From: Pectinophora gossypiella
Lineage: Eukaryota; Arthropoda; Insecta; Lepidoptera; Gelechiidae
Assembly: GCF_024362695.1 (NCBI RefSeq)
Contig: NC_065415.1
Coordinates: forward strand, 14,735,438 to 14,799,437
Direction: 5' to 3'
Length of the DNA stretch: 64,000 nucleotides
Shown: positions 1 through 9,170 of the stretch, in pieces
Layout: each line of letters starts with the position of its first letter
Numbering within the stretch: position 1 is the first letter of the stretch
Program-made: the position numbers and the translations under genes
Notes under the pieces: generated by a model
What the model saw: the letters and a program-made list of their open reading frames with translations, nothing else
Database searches by the model: none
What the model was told of the DNA's origin: nothing

Positions 1-275
1 AATTTTGTTCCTCAAGTTTTTTTTTTACTTATTGTAGATTTGCCGCAGATGGCATTAACTACTTGGCCGGACAAACGGGGAGCGCTGAGTTCCTCAAGTT
101 ATAATAACTAGTAATGTACCTACACTGATGTAAAAGATGTGTTGCTGTTGTAGTTTCTCGTCATTACTTCTCCTCAGCCTTAACACCTTACGGAATGACG
201 TAGATTCAAAAATGTTAAATTGACCTTCAACATTATCCATGATAAGTACGTTTTATAAATGGTTCCGATTTCTGA
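1..275 (+). mobile_element. LINE-G 3' end, split by a D retroposon
   Basis: Bases 1-18 and 101-275 are two parts of one LINE 3' untranslated region. The same sequence occurs at 3281-3425 and 52500-52655, where it lies downstream of a LINE C-terminal reading frame or ends in a target-site duplication. The copy ends about 8 bases from the splice donor of the stathmin-like exon 2 at 283, so it lies in that gene's intron 2, antisense to the gene. Confidence 0.75.
19..89 (-). mobile_element. 5'-truncated D retroposon with poly(A) tail
   Basis: A 71-bp copy of the D family begins with a run of T, which is the poly(A) tail read on the other strand, followed by the family's 3' end. It is bracketed by the 11-base direct repeat TTCCTCAAGTT at 8-18 and 90-100. 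That target-site duplication shows target-primed insertion of D into the older LINE-G tail. Confidence 0.85.
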
Positions 276-283
276 TATCTCAC

Positions 284-444
284 CGTCTGTCTTCTCTGCT
301 CCGCCTCAGCTAACTTCTCCTCGATATCCGGCAGGCTGATCTCTGGTTGCGGTGGTTGCAGCAACCGCTGCAGGTGTGGTGGTGGCGTGGTTGATGTGCG
401 TCGGCTGGCATCGAACTCTTCTAGAGGTATCTCGAAGGCTATGG
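284..444 (-). CDS. Exon 2 of a stathmin domain-containing protein 1-like gene
   Basis: This 161-nt exon lies on the minus strand between an AG acceptor (446-445, after TTCCAATTTCC) and a GTGAGA donor (283-282). It supplies two bases that complete a codon begun in exon 1 (C + CC, Pro) and then 53 codons, ending in phase 0. The peptide opens with IAFEIPLEEFDASRR and closes with SLPDIEEKLAEAEQRRQT. The second motif matches the start of the stathmin-like domain: a helix with the family pattern EEI-x-x-KL-x-x-AEERR, which in stathmins begins the tubulin-binding helix. The first resembles the short beta segment before it (AFEL/FEV type). Together with the MGCG N-terminus from exon 1, this fits STMND1 rather than classical stathmin. 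The rest of the helix lies off the left edge. Seen: open frame, splice sites, phase match. Inferred: family membership. Confidence 0.82.
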
Positions 445-459
445 CTGGAAATTGGAACA

Positions 460-645
460 GTTTTTAGATTAGATTAGATTCCATTATTAAAATTAAAATA
501 AGATTAAATCATATAAAATCAATTAAAATTATCAATGTCCTAATAAATAAAATAAAATAAATATTATTAATAAAAATGAAATAAAATACATGAAATAAAA
601 TACATTGGTGCCCATTCGCGTACACACAAACTTAACCCAATTTTA
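460..645 (-). mobile_element. LINE-L 3' end
   Basis: AT-rich block whose left edge is a GATTA/TTAGA microsatellite and whose right part (from 605) reads TTGGTGCCCATTCG. The same block recurs at 2432-2600, also minus. Similarity may resume at 1075-1130 (GGAGGGAGA... CCGCGCGTG), which also follows the block in the second copy, so this copy is probably interrupted by 650-1070. Confidence 0.5.
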
Positions 646-821
646 GTGCGACAGCTCTTAAATGAGTGCCGTCCTGCACTTACAATAAGTGCAAGAAAAG
701 GATAGAGCTAATTTTTGTCCTGTCAAATTAAGTCAAAAAATTCCGTTTTAAAACAGTGTCATTAGGTTATTCCGTTTTGAAACGTTGGTGGTATGTTATT
801 TAGTATAAGAAAACCAGCTTT

Positions 822-880
822 TTAGATCAATTGCTTCAATGTGGCCTTTTTAACCCCCCAGGTATGCTCAATCCTATAAC
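822..880. mobile_element. MITE-I, one half only
   Basis: The segment ending GGCCTTTTTAACCCCCCAG is the right terminal arm of the foldback element seen whole at 7343-7505 and 58882-59042. The matching left arm is absent here. Confidence 0.6.
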
Positions 881-1154
881 TAGCCCTTTGATGATGTAAG
901 TGTTACCATTAAATCTATATCTCCAACATACCAAGGACGTAAATTGATTACTGAATAATTTATTTAATTATTTTTACTTATCACATAAAATATATTGCAA
1001 CTGTAAATACTTAAATATTTTATTAAAACTTCAAAATTTCCTTGCAAAGTAAATTAAAAACATTGGTCGTGGTTAATTTGGAGGGAGAACAACATTCCGC
1101 GCGTGCACACCTCTACCTACCCCATCAGTGATAACAAGCGTGATGCTACATATG

Positions 1155-1519
1155 AATCATCCCCCTAACATTATCCCGTTTTCCACAGGGTCAGCTTACC
1201 TAATCTGAAGATTTGACAGGTCCGGTTTTTTACAGGTTACCCGTCTGAACTTTCAACCCGCGAAGGGAAACCAGCCCAATACAGGTTAGGTCACATACTC
1301 CGAAAATCCATTACACGGGAACATTCCCGAGGTGAGGAAACCCACATGAGTTTTCTCACGATGTTGTCCTTCACCGCTGAGCACGTGTAATCCTTTATGA
1401 TCCAAGCTTGAATTCGAAAACAAATTCGGCTAACATTGATTTAGGCCTGTGCTGGATTCGAACCTGCGACCTCAAATTGAGAGGCAAGCGTTTTACTAAC
1501 TGGGCTACTACGGCTCGCG
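1155..1519 (-). mobile_element. SINE-H, near full length
   Basis: The 5' head on the minus strand (1517-1445) looks tRNA-like, with an A box around TAGCCCAGTTAG and a B box GGTTCGAATCC. The body runs left through GAAGATTTGACAGGTCCGG to a tail at CCTAACATTATCCCG. Direct repeats GATGCTACATATG (1142-1154) and GATGCTATGTATG (1520-1532), 11 of 13 matching, are the probable target-site duplication. Confidence 0.85.
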
Positions 1520-1778
1520 GATGCTATGTATGTTGTAAATATTTTACCAAGGTTTTCTTAGCAGTGTTTTCTTAGCTTAGTTATATTTATAAGTAGGAAT
1601 TATAACAGTTCAAATGTGTCTGAAGATCACACAACCCATGCTTCACTCTTTGCTTAGAACATGCTTTTATATATTTCAATTAACACTCCAGAAATGCTGT
1701 AATAATGTCTCTAAATATTAAACATTACAGTGGTTATACGCATTAACATTTCTTACTCACTACATGCTTAATGACCTA

Positions 1779-2113
1779 GATTCCTGCAGACACCTCCTAA
1801 TTATATTTAAAGTTAAACCTGTCATTATCTTATCCGCCGAAAAGGTAATCGACAGGCATAAAATTTATGGAAAACACGTCAATTTTAGGCAAGAATTTTA
1901 AAAACCTCCCAAATGTATATATTGGCCTTGGCCAGTAACCCGACAGAATTAGGTTGACAGCCTACGTCAATTGGTGCATACCAGTGAGATGTCTATTTTA
2001 TTCGCCCGGGTTATTCATTCATTTTAAAATTAATCTCCCGTCCCTTTCCTTTTCGGTGAATAAGAACATGACGGGTATAACTTAAAATAAAATTAGGAGT
2101 GTCTGCAGGAATC
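1779..2113. mobile_element. MITE-F, full length, 335 bp
   Basis: The element starts GATTCCTGCAGACAC and ends GTGTCTGCAGGAATC. The inverted arms continue for more than 65 bases through a shared CTTATCC(G)CCGAAAAGG motif. Other copies or halves are at 13183-13400, 18423-18656 and 42065-42432. No coding capacity. Confidence 0.85.
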
Positions 2114-2371
2114 GGGGCCAATATTGTTTTAAATTGTATCGATTTACACACACGATTGACTATCTAAAAATATGAGATGATGACACCTCCCTCAGCCTCT
2201 AGCCACACCCCGGACATTCCATTCAATAAAAATATAAATAATAAGTTTAAAATTAAAACCCAACTACTGACAATCACGCTCTAAAAAGTACGAAACAAAA
2301 AAATAGGTATGTTTCTCTGAAATTCTTCCAAATAGTGACCTTTAGAAGACAGCCGTGGATACGACCACGTC

Positions 2372-2660
2372 AATTCAATTCAATTTATTTATTTCAGATT
2401 AATATCTATAATTGTAAGTAGGTACATTCGATTAGATTCCATTATTAAAAATAAAATAAAATTAAATGATATAAAATCTAATAAAATTAAAATTATTAAT
2501 GTCCTAATAAATAAAATAAAATAAATACTATTAATAAAAATTAAATAAAATACATTGGTGCCCATTCGGGTGCACACAAACTTAACCCAATTCGTCCTAA
2601 GAGTTTGGTTACCACGGCGACGGAGGGAGAGCAACTATCCGCGCGTGCGCCTTCTTCCTC
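2372..2660 (-). mobile_element. LINE-L 3' end with CAATT-repeat tail
   Basis: On the minus strand a short coding-like stretch (2634-2539, LSLRRRGNQTLRTNWVKF) is followed by AT-rich 3' sequence and a terminal (AATTG)n tail at 2372-2388. It repeats the block at 460-645. The peptide looks like a LINE C-terminus, but the clade cannot be assigned from so little. Confidence 0.5.
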
Positions 2661-2711
2661 CTACTTGACCATTTAGACTAAAGTAAGACCCACAGGTACT
2701 CGATACGAATG

Positions 2712-3018
2712 TGGATAAAAACTGCCTATTTCTCCCACCAGGTAACGCTACTGTTAAGTGTTCTTAAATTTTGACAGTTTCCAGTATTTTAGTAAACAAA
2801 CATATTTTTTGATGATATTTTTACACTATAATCCTTTGCGCGAAAAACTGTATTTTTCCAACTGGTAGTTTTTCTTTTTCGCGGGTTACACTCCACGTTG
2901 CTCCACATTTTGTAGCAATTTATAACGAATTTTACTTCGACAGTATGGAGAACTGTCAAAATTTAGGAACACTCAACAGTAGCGTTACCTGGTGGGAGAA
3001 ATAGGCAGTTTTTATCCA
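2712..3018. mobile_element. MITE-O, full length, about 307 bp
   Basis: Terminal inverted repeats of about 68 bases: TGGATAAAAACTGCCTATTT at the left and its complement at the right, both including CTCCCACCAGGTAACGCTAC. The interior is non-coding. A left half recurs at 35603-35695. Confidence 0.88.
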
Positions 3019-3119
3019 CTTCAAGCTTTTAACCTTCAAGAGCTTCAAGTTTTTAACCTCATTGGTGCAGAGCGAAGAGTTACCGTTCTATACTTAGTAG
3101 TATTCTTTATTCTATGCTC

Positions 3120-3425
3120 TAACAACTACAATAAAATACCAGATAATATTTTAAATTTGTCAGAGAATAAATTTAAAGCTCAAGTGAAGCTTACTTTATA
3201 TAAAAAAGCTTATTAGGTAATATAAGATTAATGATTACCTAAATGATAAAAATGTCTGGTATTGAATGTGTTCCTCTTGTTATTAAATAACTTTCATTGA
3301 TTTAAAAAAATGTGTTGCTGTTGCAGTTTCTTGTCATTTCTTCTCCTCAGCCATAACACCTTGCGAAATGACGTAAATTCAAAAATGTTACATTGACCTT
3401 CAACAAGTTTATCCATGATTCTGAT
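3120..3425 (+). pseudogene. LINE-G C-terminal codons plus 3' UTR
   Basis: The frame at 3121-3216 reads NNYNKIPDNILNLSENKFKA, then ends LYKKAY and a stop. That is the pattern of the extreme C-terminus of CR1/Jockey-type reverse transcriptase proteins (compare FYNKIPIDIQNLPF in the LINE-C copy at 17.9 kb). It is followed by the 3' UTR shared with 52396-52655 and 101-275. Everything upstream of the last 30 or so codons is missing, so this is a 5'-truncated copy. Confidence 0.7.
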
Positions 3426-3618
3426 ACTATCACACAACTAATAGCAGATTACACAAAGAGTTGGGAATTTCCAACAGTATATGAAGAGTTAAAAATGTAA
3501 GCTGCTCCTACAAAAACAGAATAACAGCCCATCCTAATATTCTGGCCAGGCCACTCATGGATGAGCACACACAACTAAGAATAAGAAGGCTGCCGCAGGA
3601 TCTAGCCAACTAAGGCCC

Positions 3619-3862
3619 TGTAGCGGACCCAACTAGTTGGCCACCTAGTTCCGCTCACATGCAACAGATGGCGTCACATTCAATAATGCAGTCTTCAAGC
3701 GGTCGTGAAACGCGGTATCGAAGTTTACACAGCAAGACGTATATATACAACTTCCAACACAACACTGTTGGATCGTCGATCCCTAGTCACACTACCAACT
3801 TGTGGCTAGCGGGGTACTATGCTCAGTTCGGTACCCCGAAAACATCCTTTGGCGGCAGCACA
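3619..3862 (+). mobile_element. Solo LTR, 244 bp
   Basis: Begins TGTAGCGGACCC and ends GGCGGCAGCACA, so it has the TG...CA boundaries of an LTR, and it contains a TATA-like box (CGTATATATACAAC) about 125 bases in. A second copy of exactly 244 bp lies at 55483-55726 on the minus strand. No gag/pol sequence adjoins either copy. I see no clear target-site duplication. Confidence 0.7.
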
Positions 3863-4477
3863 CCCACGCCGCCAAAGCCTAAAATAGGAAGCGACACTGG
3901 TCGCTTACGTAAAATGATACCTATACACCACAAGAAGTGCTTATTATCCAAAGGTGACAGATTGCGCGTAAATAGGAAGAAAAAAAGAAGTATTCTTAAT
4001 TCTATGCTCAGCAACTAAGGCCTATTACTGTATTTCGGCTGTCGAAAATGTTGAAATGAATAAAAAATATGTTTTCACAAGATGAGGAACATGCTTCATG
4101 CACTCAGCCACCACAAACACCTTACCAGTCGGGCAACTCATCACAGATACCGATTGGGGTACTAGAGATGAAACTCCGTGTCGATTGGAAACTAAAGCAG
4201 TTAATAAGAACGATTTGGTTATTGTTTTCGAAATACTTACATTATGTTACATTTACATACATACATTTTACTTTTTTTTTTTCAAAAATCAGAAATAATT
4301 TATCAGAATATATAAACATCATCATTGGCCACAGCATCTATCGTAGATGATTGTTGCAGCACTTGTGAGTCTACGGGTTCCCGCAGCGCCGCCGATGGCT
4401 ATAGAGCCCTATAGCAGCGCGGCATTTCTTGCCACACATACTATATATTATTATATAGACTTTCCGTTTTTTTTTCG
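3863..4477. other. No recognised feature
   Basis: Open frames here (for example 4069-4350) have no recognisable motif, and their composition does not differ from the surroundings. I see no splice-bounded exon and no repeat shared with the rest of the window. Confidence 0.5.
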
Positions 4478-4502
4478 TTACGATGTCACTAAAACCCTGA
4501 AA
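4478..4502. mobile_element. MITE-E terminus remnant
   Basis: GTTACGATGTCACTAAAACCC is one terminal repeat of the MITE-E family. The rest of the element is missing. Confidence 0.5.
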
Positions 4503-4678
4503 GGAGAACAAAACGACTGTTTGTGGTACCCAAACCATTGAGACTAGACCGGTGACACACCCCTTCATTTTTTTTTTCTTCATACAAACAACCTCGTTTT
4601 ACACTGCACAGGTGTGAACTGCATACGGTTGCCTCCACGGTGTCCTAGTGAGATATGGCCCTTATTGCGCCAACTTTA

Positions 4679-4872
4679 GGCTGCGTGTCCATTGACGCGG
4701 AGCTGTACGGAGAGGAGCGGAGATGTGCAGGAATCGACCAATCACCGTGAGGGAGAGAGTGATACAGCATCTTCGTTTTTCGCTCTCTCGAACGCTGTGA
4801 TTGGTGAAATCCGCACATCTCCGCTCTTCTCCGCTCTTCTCCGCCCATCTCCGCGTCGTGGAAACGCGGCGT
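4679..4872. mobile_element. hAT-like MITE beside the exon 1 donor
   Basis: Imperfect foldback: GGCTGCGTGTCCATTGACGC at the left pairs with GCGTCGTGGAAACGCGGC at the right. CGGAG-rich arms and an ACCAATCAC / GTGATTGGT pair lie inside. The terminal sequence resembles hAT-type MITEs of insects. The right end lies 50 bases from the exon 1 donor at 4922. Confidence 0.65.
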
Positions 4873-4922
4873 TATGCGGACAAAGATACAGCCGGCAATG
4901 TAAAAAACACAGCTATACTTAC

Positions 4923-5088
4923 GAGGTTTCGGCTTTGCAGGGGTATCGGGCAGTACAACAGTGGGCAAATCGTCATGGTCATCATGGTGACCGTTGGATG
5001 TCGACTTGTTCCCGTTGGTCATCTTCGCATGACCATTCGCCACCTCTCCTTGCGCAGACATCGCCTGTCCTGATGATCCGCACCCCAT
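4923..5088 (-). CDS. Exon 1 (start codon) of the STMND1-like gene
   Basis: The ATG at 5088-5086 (minus) sits in GTAAAAATGG, a good insect initiation context, and opens MGCGSSGQAMSAQGEVANG. Gly2 is a predicted N-myristoylation site and Cys3 a likely palmitoylation site, so the product is probably membrane-anchored, as the MGCG start of vertebrate STMND1 suggests. A polar stretch with HHDDHDD follows, then PTVVLPDTPAKPKP. The exon is 55 codons plus one base and ends at a strong donor (C|GTAAGTA, 4922). The reading frame stays open past the donor to 4645, but that extension is intron: it runs through the hAT-like MITE and leaves the composition of the exon. The leftover base joins the first two bases of the exon at 444 to make a Pro codon. 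What is not seen is transcript support. An uncharacterised lipid-anchored protein remains possible if the stathmin link is wrong. Confidence 0.82.
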
Positions 5089-5330
5089 TTTTACACTCTG
5101 TTGTTGATCACTGTTGTTACGCTTACACTGTTGTTGTGTTGTGCATTTTATGTTGCCTTTGCGTTATAAATTGGTCACTTTTTATTTTGAAGCATTTTTA
5201 TTTATTATGGTATCCGTACCACGTTTAAAATAATGAGTTCAGATCACTGTAGATTTATTGCTATATATGTATACACCCACACGTCCTGAAAAAAACACAT
5301 AAGTAAGGGATTAGAAATACTTAGGTACTT
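5089..5330 (-). promoter_or_regulatory. Probable 5' UTR and promoter region of the STMND1-like gene
   Basis: Directly upstream of the ATG the minus strand has repeated CAACAGTG/CAACAACAG motifs, typical of an unstructured leader, and a weak TATA-like TTTATAA near 5170. There is no strong core promoter consensus, so the start site is unknown. MITE-E and D copies begin at 5333 and 5505 and limit the unique upstream sequence to about 240 bases. Confidence 0.35.
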
Positions 5331-5332
5331 AA

Positions 5333-5480
5333 GTTACGAATAACACGAAAATTTTAGTTTTCTTTTATTATTTTCGGTTCCATACTTTTGCGACGGAAAA
5401 TTCCACTTGATATCAATTCAGAATCATGGTCTGAAGCATCCCTGAAAGTTTTCTTACGACGTCACTACACCCTGACACCC
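5333..5480. mobile_element. MITE-E, partial
   Basis: Contains the family core TTTGCGACGGAAAATTCCAC, TTGATATCAATTCAGAATCATGG and a degraded terminus CTTACGACGTCACTACACCC. The left terminus is decayed. Confidence 0.7.
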
Positions 5481-5504
5481 TAAAACCCTTATATTTTTCT
5501 CAGG

Positions 5505-5668
5505 CGAAACCCTGAGCCGAGGTCCGCGCCCAACTGGGCACTCTCAGGCTAGTAAGTCTTCAATTTTGTCCCGAGTGAGAGACCTCGACGTTCCCCATTT
5601 GTCCAGCCAAGAGGTTATTTTTTTCTTTTTTAATTAACATTGGCGACAAGTCTACAATAAGCCACATA
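5505..5668 (+). mobile_element. D retroposon, 5'-truncated
   Basis: Runs from CCCTGAGCCGAGGTCCGCGC to CTACAATAAGCCACATAAAAAA, ending in the short A-rich tail of the family. The 5' part present in the full copy at 12181-12491 is missing. Confidence 0.75.
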
Positions 5669-5669
5669 A

Positions 5670-6168
5670 AAAAGACAGCGGCCTTCAAAAATGTATAGCC
5701 TAGGGGACTGGTAAATGCGGCACTGCTCTAACCTACCCCATTACGGAATAATTAGCATTATATTAAGTTTTTGGAGGTATGTCTGTCTTTAAAAAGGAAA
5801 CAGGTACCTAAAGACGAAAACTGGAGCAGATTATAACAAGGGGCCAAATTGGGTGACCCGGAATCGAATTCCGACCCGCGGGTTTCAGGTTATGACTAAT
5901 GGTACGCTTTGTCATACCGTGTCGGCCGATCTAATCGAACGCATTAATAAATTGGAATTTTTCGTTTTCATTTTATCTATTGATTTTGTTTTTAAATTGT
6001 TTGAATTTGGAACATAAATCGTTACCTGATAACGAGACGCATTTCGATGCGTTATGTTAGTACGTAGTTTGTAATATTTTAGTGTGAGAAATCTGACTTT
6101 CATTTTATTTTTAATGCTTTTCTTAGTTTTATTTTTAACGTATAAAAATTTTTTTTTTTGCTCTAGTC
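5670..6168. other. No gene; possible tRNA-like SINE head at 5850-5942
   Basis: The minus strand at 5942-5850 contains GAATTCGATTCCGGGTCACC, close to a Pol III B box, preceded by a weak A-box-like run. It may be a decayed SINE head. The rest is AT-rich with nothing recognised. Confidence 0.3.
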
Positions 6169-6290
6169 ATAAACAGCCTATATACGTCCCAATGCTGTGC
6201 ACAGGCCTCTCCTCAATCAGCCGGAGGGGGTATGGAGCATACTCCACCACGCTGCTCCACTGCGGGTTGGTGGGGGTGTTGTTCTAGTCG
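6169..6290 (-). mobile_element. SINE-A tail fragment
   Basis: Reads ATAAACAGCCTATATACGTC and GGTATGGAGCATACTCCACC on the plus strand, which is the 3' third of SINE-A. The tRNA-derived head is absent (5' truncation). Confidence 0.8.
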
Positions 6291-6397
6291 CCTGAAAAAA
6301 AATACTGTAAGGCCGCCAATTCCGCTGTAATGCTTATTGTGTATGTTTTAAAATGTTTCGTGTATGTGACTTCAATGAGGTATATTTGGTTTGATTT

Positions 6398-6450
6398 AAT
6401 CATCATCATCTCCCTAGCATTATCCCGTTTCTCACAGGGTCCACTTTATT
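6398..6450 (-). mobile_element. SINE-H tail fragment
   Basis: ATCATCATCTCCCTAGCATT followed by ATCCCGTTTCTCACAGGGTC is the 3' end of SINE-H with its (ATC)n tail. Confidence 0.7.
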
Positions 6451-6534
6451 TAATGATTACAAATTACAACCAACAAATGGCAAAGTGACAAATTGTATAA
6501 ATTATTGATAAAATGAATAAAATAAATAAATTAC

Positions 6535-6826
6535 GAGGAGCTCGGTGGCGCAGCGGTAAACGCGCTCGGTCTGCGATTATTGAAGTTAAGCAACTTTCGC
6601 AAAGGGCGGTCATAGGATGGGTGACCACAAAAAAAAAAGTTTTCATCTCGAGCTCCTCCGTGCTTCGGAAGGCACGTAAAGCCGTTGGTCCCGGCTGCAT
6701 TAGCAGTCGTTAATAACCATCAATCCGCACTGGGCCCGCGTGATGGTTTAAGGCCCGATCTCCCTATCCATCCATATGGAAGGCCCGTGCCCCAGCAGTG
6801 GGGACGTTTATGGGCTGATGATGATG
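6535..6826 (+). mobile_element. SINE-C, full length, 292 bp
   Basis: Starts GAGCTCGGTGGCGCAGCGG (TGGCGCAGCGG fits a Pol III A box) and ends with CCCCAGCAGTGGGGACG and GGGCTGATGATGATG. It is flanked by AAATAAATTAC at 6524-6534 and 6827-6837, an 11-base target-site duplication. Reading frames across it are incidental. Confidence 0.9.
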
Positions 6827-6839
6827 AAATAAATTACAA

Positions 6840-7338
6840 CCATAGATTGTTGATACCTACAAGAAGTACAGAGTTATACATTATATCTCAGCCTAGCCTT
6901 TTAGAATGTATTTTCATGATTGAATCCTAATTTAAGATAGGAGATGAACCAAGTAGGTATCTAACTACCTAAGTACTTATGATTTCTTTCAAAGACTGCA
7001 AAACATAATATTTACTGGCCAATTTTTAATATGCTAAGCCAAATTAATATTAAATACGCCAAATTAATATAAAAATGCCAAAGCAATTTTTCAAATAAAC
7101 AAAGGACGAAAGCGTTCGAGTGCGAGCCATAAAAAATTAAAAGAAAACAATTTCAAAATGGCGACCGCCGAAAGATAAACTTTTAAATATTTACTAGCAA
7201 TTTTTCAGAGAGAACATGGAGAGAGATTAAAGTGGAGGAGCGGTAGCGGTGTGTAAGGGCCGAGTCTAACTAGGACACTATAGTGGCGTCACCACAGTAG
7301 CGCCACCTACAAAACAGCAATTACGACTTATACAGTTG
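6840..7338. other. No recognised feature
   Basis: AT-rich, with a short imperfect direct repeat GCCAAATTAATAT at about 7038 and 7058. Nothing coding. Confidence 0.5.
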
Positions 7339-7342
7339 ACAC

Positions 7343-7505
7343 CTGGGGGGTTTTAATGGTCACATCGAAGCAATTCATCTCAAAAAGCAATATTGCTATT
7401 TGACATTTGTTTGCATTGCGCACTTACTTTTATATGCGCAAATGTCAAATTGCAATATTGCTTTCTTAGACGAATTGCTTCGATGCGGCCATTTTAACCA
7501 TCCAG
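7343..7505. mobile_element. MITE-I, full length, 163 bp
   Basis: Almost fully palindromic: CTGGGGGGTTTTAATGG...CACATCGAAGCAATTC at the left, GAATTGCTTCGATG...AACCATCCAG at the right, with AGCAATATTGC in both arms. Other copies: 58882-59042 and halves at 822, 31893, 60531 and 60758. Confidence 0.88.
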
Positions 7506-7570
7506 TGCCGTGTTTCTCAAAACTTATAAATCTACCGTTCACAAGCTACAAGTTTTTCACAAGTACGTGT

Positions 7571-7873
7571 CACATCACATCACCAGCCCATTAAGGTCCC
7601 CACTACTGGGGCACGGGCCTTCCCTATGGATGGATAGGGAGATCGGGCCTTAAACCACCACGCGGGCCCAGTGCGGATTGGTGGTTATTAACGACTGCTA
7701 ATGCAGCCGGGACCAACGGCTTAACGTGCCTTCCAAAGCACGGAGGAGCTCGAGATGAAAACTTTTTTGTGGTCACACATCTTATGACCGGCCTTTGCGA
7801 AAGTTGCTTAACTTCAACAATCGCAGACCGAGCGCGTTTACCGCTGCGCCACCGAGCTCGTCACAACAACAAT
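7571..7873 (-). mobile_element. SINE-C, full length
   Basis: Complement of the family, with its head ending at the GCGCCACCGAGCTCGTC end (7863). It is flanked by the 10-base duplication AAGTACGTGT at 7561-7570 and 7874-7883. Confidence 0.88.
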
Positions 7874-8059
7874 AAGTACGTGTAAATTACGTTTATTAAA
7901 AAAAGTAGAGGAATCGTAAAATGTACTTGTGAAATAAATATTGACACTTGTAACAAGTAATTTACACATAGTGTAAAAAATCTTGTAATACAGGGCTTGT
8001 AAGTTTTTATAAACAGGGCACAGGACTAGGTAGCGTTTATAACGAGAAAATAAATCGAA

Positions 8060-8117
8060 AAATCTGACTCGGACGGGACTTGAACCCGCAGCTCTTGTCA
8101 AGCCGGGACGAGAGTCT
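8060..8117 (-). other. tRNA-like arm, probably a decayed SINE head
   Basis: The minus strand carries GCGGGTTCAAGTCCCGT, a perfect T-arm with B box. No complete cloverleaf can be drawn around it, so a tRNA gene is not supported. Confidence 0.35.
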
Positions 8118-8118
8118 T

Positions 8119-8235
8119 AACTAGTGATGTTCCGAATATCCGTATCCGTATCCGCGCATATCCGAGATAAAATAAAAATCCGTATCCGTGTCCGTTACTT
8201 TTCACGCGGATCTTTTACGGATCTAATCTCGATTT
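8119..8235. repeat. TCCGTATCCG-rich repeat, hAT-MITE-like end
   Basis: Begins CTAGTGATGTTCCGAATATC and holds several TCCGTATCCG units before a second cluster near 8190. The opening is like the terminus of some insect hAT MITEs, but I cannot define the other end. Confidence 0.35.
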
Positions 8236-8239
8236 CTTT

Positions 8240-8840
8240 CGTTAATTTCAATCCGGATATAAAATTAGGTCACAGGGTTTTTACCTGCATTGAAGCTAGC
8301 GTGTATGATGAGCTATTAATGTTATGGGCTGATCCCTTATCACCATAATGTTCATCATATCCAGCTTACGACATCGTATCAACAGTGGCTGCAAGTTGTC
8401 TTTGATTACTTGTGGCTCTGCCCACCCCATTAGGGATAACGGGCGTGAGTTTATGTATATATGTAATATCTACCAATAATTTTCGTGTTTATATTATGAA
8501 CCAATTCCGAATACTAAACAAATCAAAGTTTTCCAACTATTAAAAATACCCTTTGCGTTAGTCGTAAAACTGAAAGGAAATCAGATAAACCGCCAATATT
8601 TCCCGATTAGCCTTTCCGAAGTGGTTGCCAATACTAAAGTAAATAGACGGATGGACAACAAAGTGATCCCATTAGGGTTCCGTATTTCCCTTTGAAGTAC
8701 GGAACCCTAAAAAAGGAAATGGCTGCGCAGAAACGATACCTTTGCATTTACGAAAATGTAAACAAGCTTTTCCAATGAATACTTTAAAAAAAAAAAAAAA
8801 TATTTTTTCGCTTCCACAGCTTTTGTGTGTCTTACTTAAT
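8240..8840. other. No gene; short foldback at 8675-8715
   Basis: TTAGGGTTCCGTA at 8683 pairs with TACGGAACCCTAA after a 13-base loop, a common dispersed foldback end. At 8385-8460 there is a CTTGTGGCTCTGCCCACCCC block that also occurs at 28560 and 50425. The rest is featureless. Confidence 0.5.
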
Positions 8841-9165
8841 CTTATTCTTCTATCGTGTGGGTTGTGAGGTGGATTACCAACCTCATCAACCCTGGTGTCA
8901 GGGTTATTATTGAACGAAGGCCCCTGACGTGACTCAAGTAAAGACTACGTACTTACATCAGTAAGTAGTAACCGGGACCAACGGCTTAACGTGCCAAAGC
9001 ACGGATCATCTTACTTTCCGACAATCAGGTGATCAGCCTGAAATGTCCTAACCAAACTAGGGATCACAAAGTGATTTTTGTGATAATATGTTCCCCACCG
9101 GGAAAGGATCCCAGGACCTCCGGATCGTGACCCCAACGCTCAACCACTGGACCACGAAGGTCGTT
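8841..9165 (-). mobile_element. SINE-B, near full length
   Basis: The tRNA-like head lies at the right (CTCAACCACTGGACCAC complement, 9165-9140); the B box region is degraded. The tail TCTATCGTGTGGGTTGTGAG and CCTGGTGTCAGGGTTATTAT lies at the left. The body is shared with about 18 other copies or fragments. Confidence 0.85.
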
Positions 9166-9170
9166 CCTTA

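Larger units (their letters stand above)
445..4922 (-). other. Intron 1 of the STMND1-like gene, filled with repeats
   Basis: The 4,478-base interval starts at GTAAGTA (donor on the minus strand, 4922) and ends at AG (446-445). Its content is nearly all mobile DNA, listed separately: LINE-L ends, SINE-H, MITE-F, MITE-O, a LINE-G fragment, a solo LTR and an hAT-like MITE. No further exon is needed, because exon 1 (phase 1) and exon 2 (two completing bases) fit directly. Bases 660-815, 885-1140, 1535-1775 and 2114-2370 are plain AT-rich sequence with nothing I recognise. Confidence 0.75.

Noticed and set aside
3659..4018. 119-codon frame
   Set aside because: It lies mostly in the solo LTR, and the same frame at 55806-55462 is just the second LTR copy. 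Repeat shadow, not a gene.
4645..4922. Extension of the exon 1 frame beyond 4923
   Set aside because: The frame is open by chance into the intron; GTAAGTA at 4922 and the phase match to 444 show where the exon ends.
4692..5228. 178-codon plus-strand frame
   Set aside because: Antisense to exon 1 and running through the hAT-like MITE; its peptide has no motif. The exon on the minus strand has splice-site and phase support.
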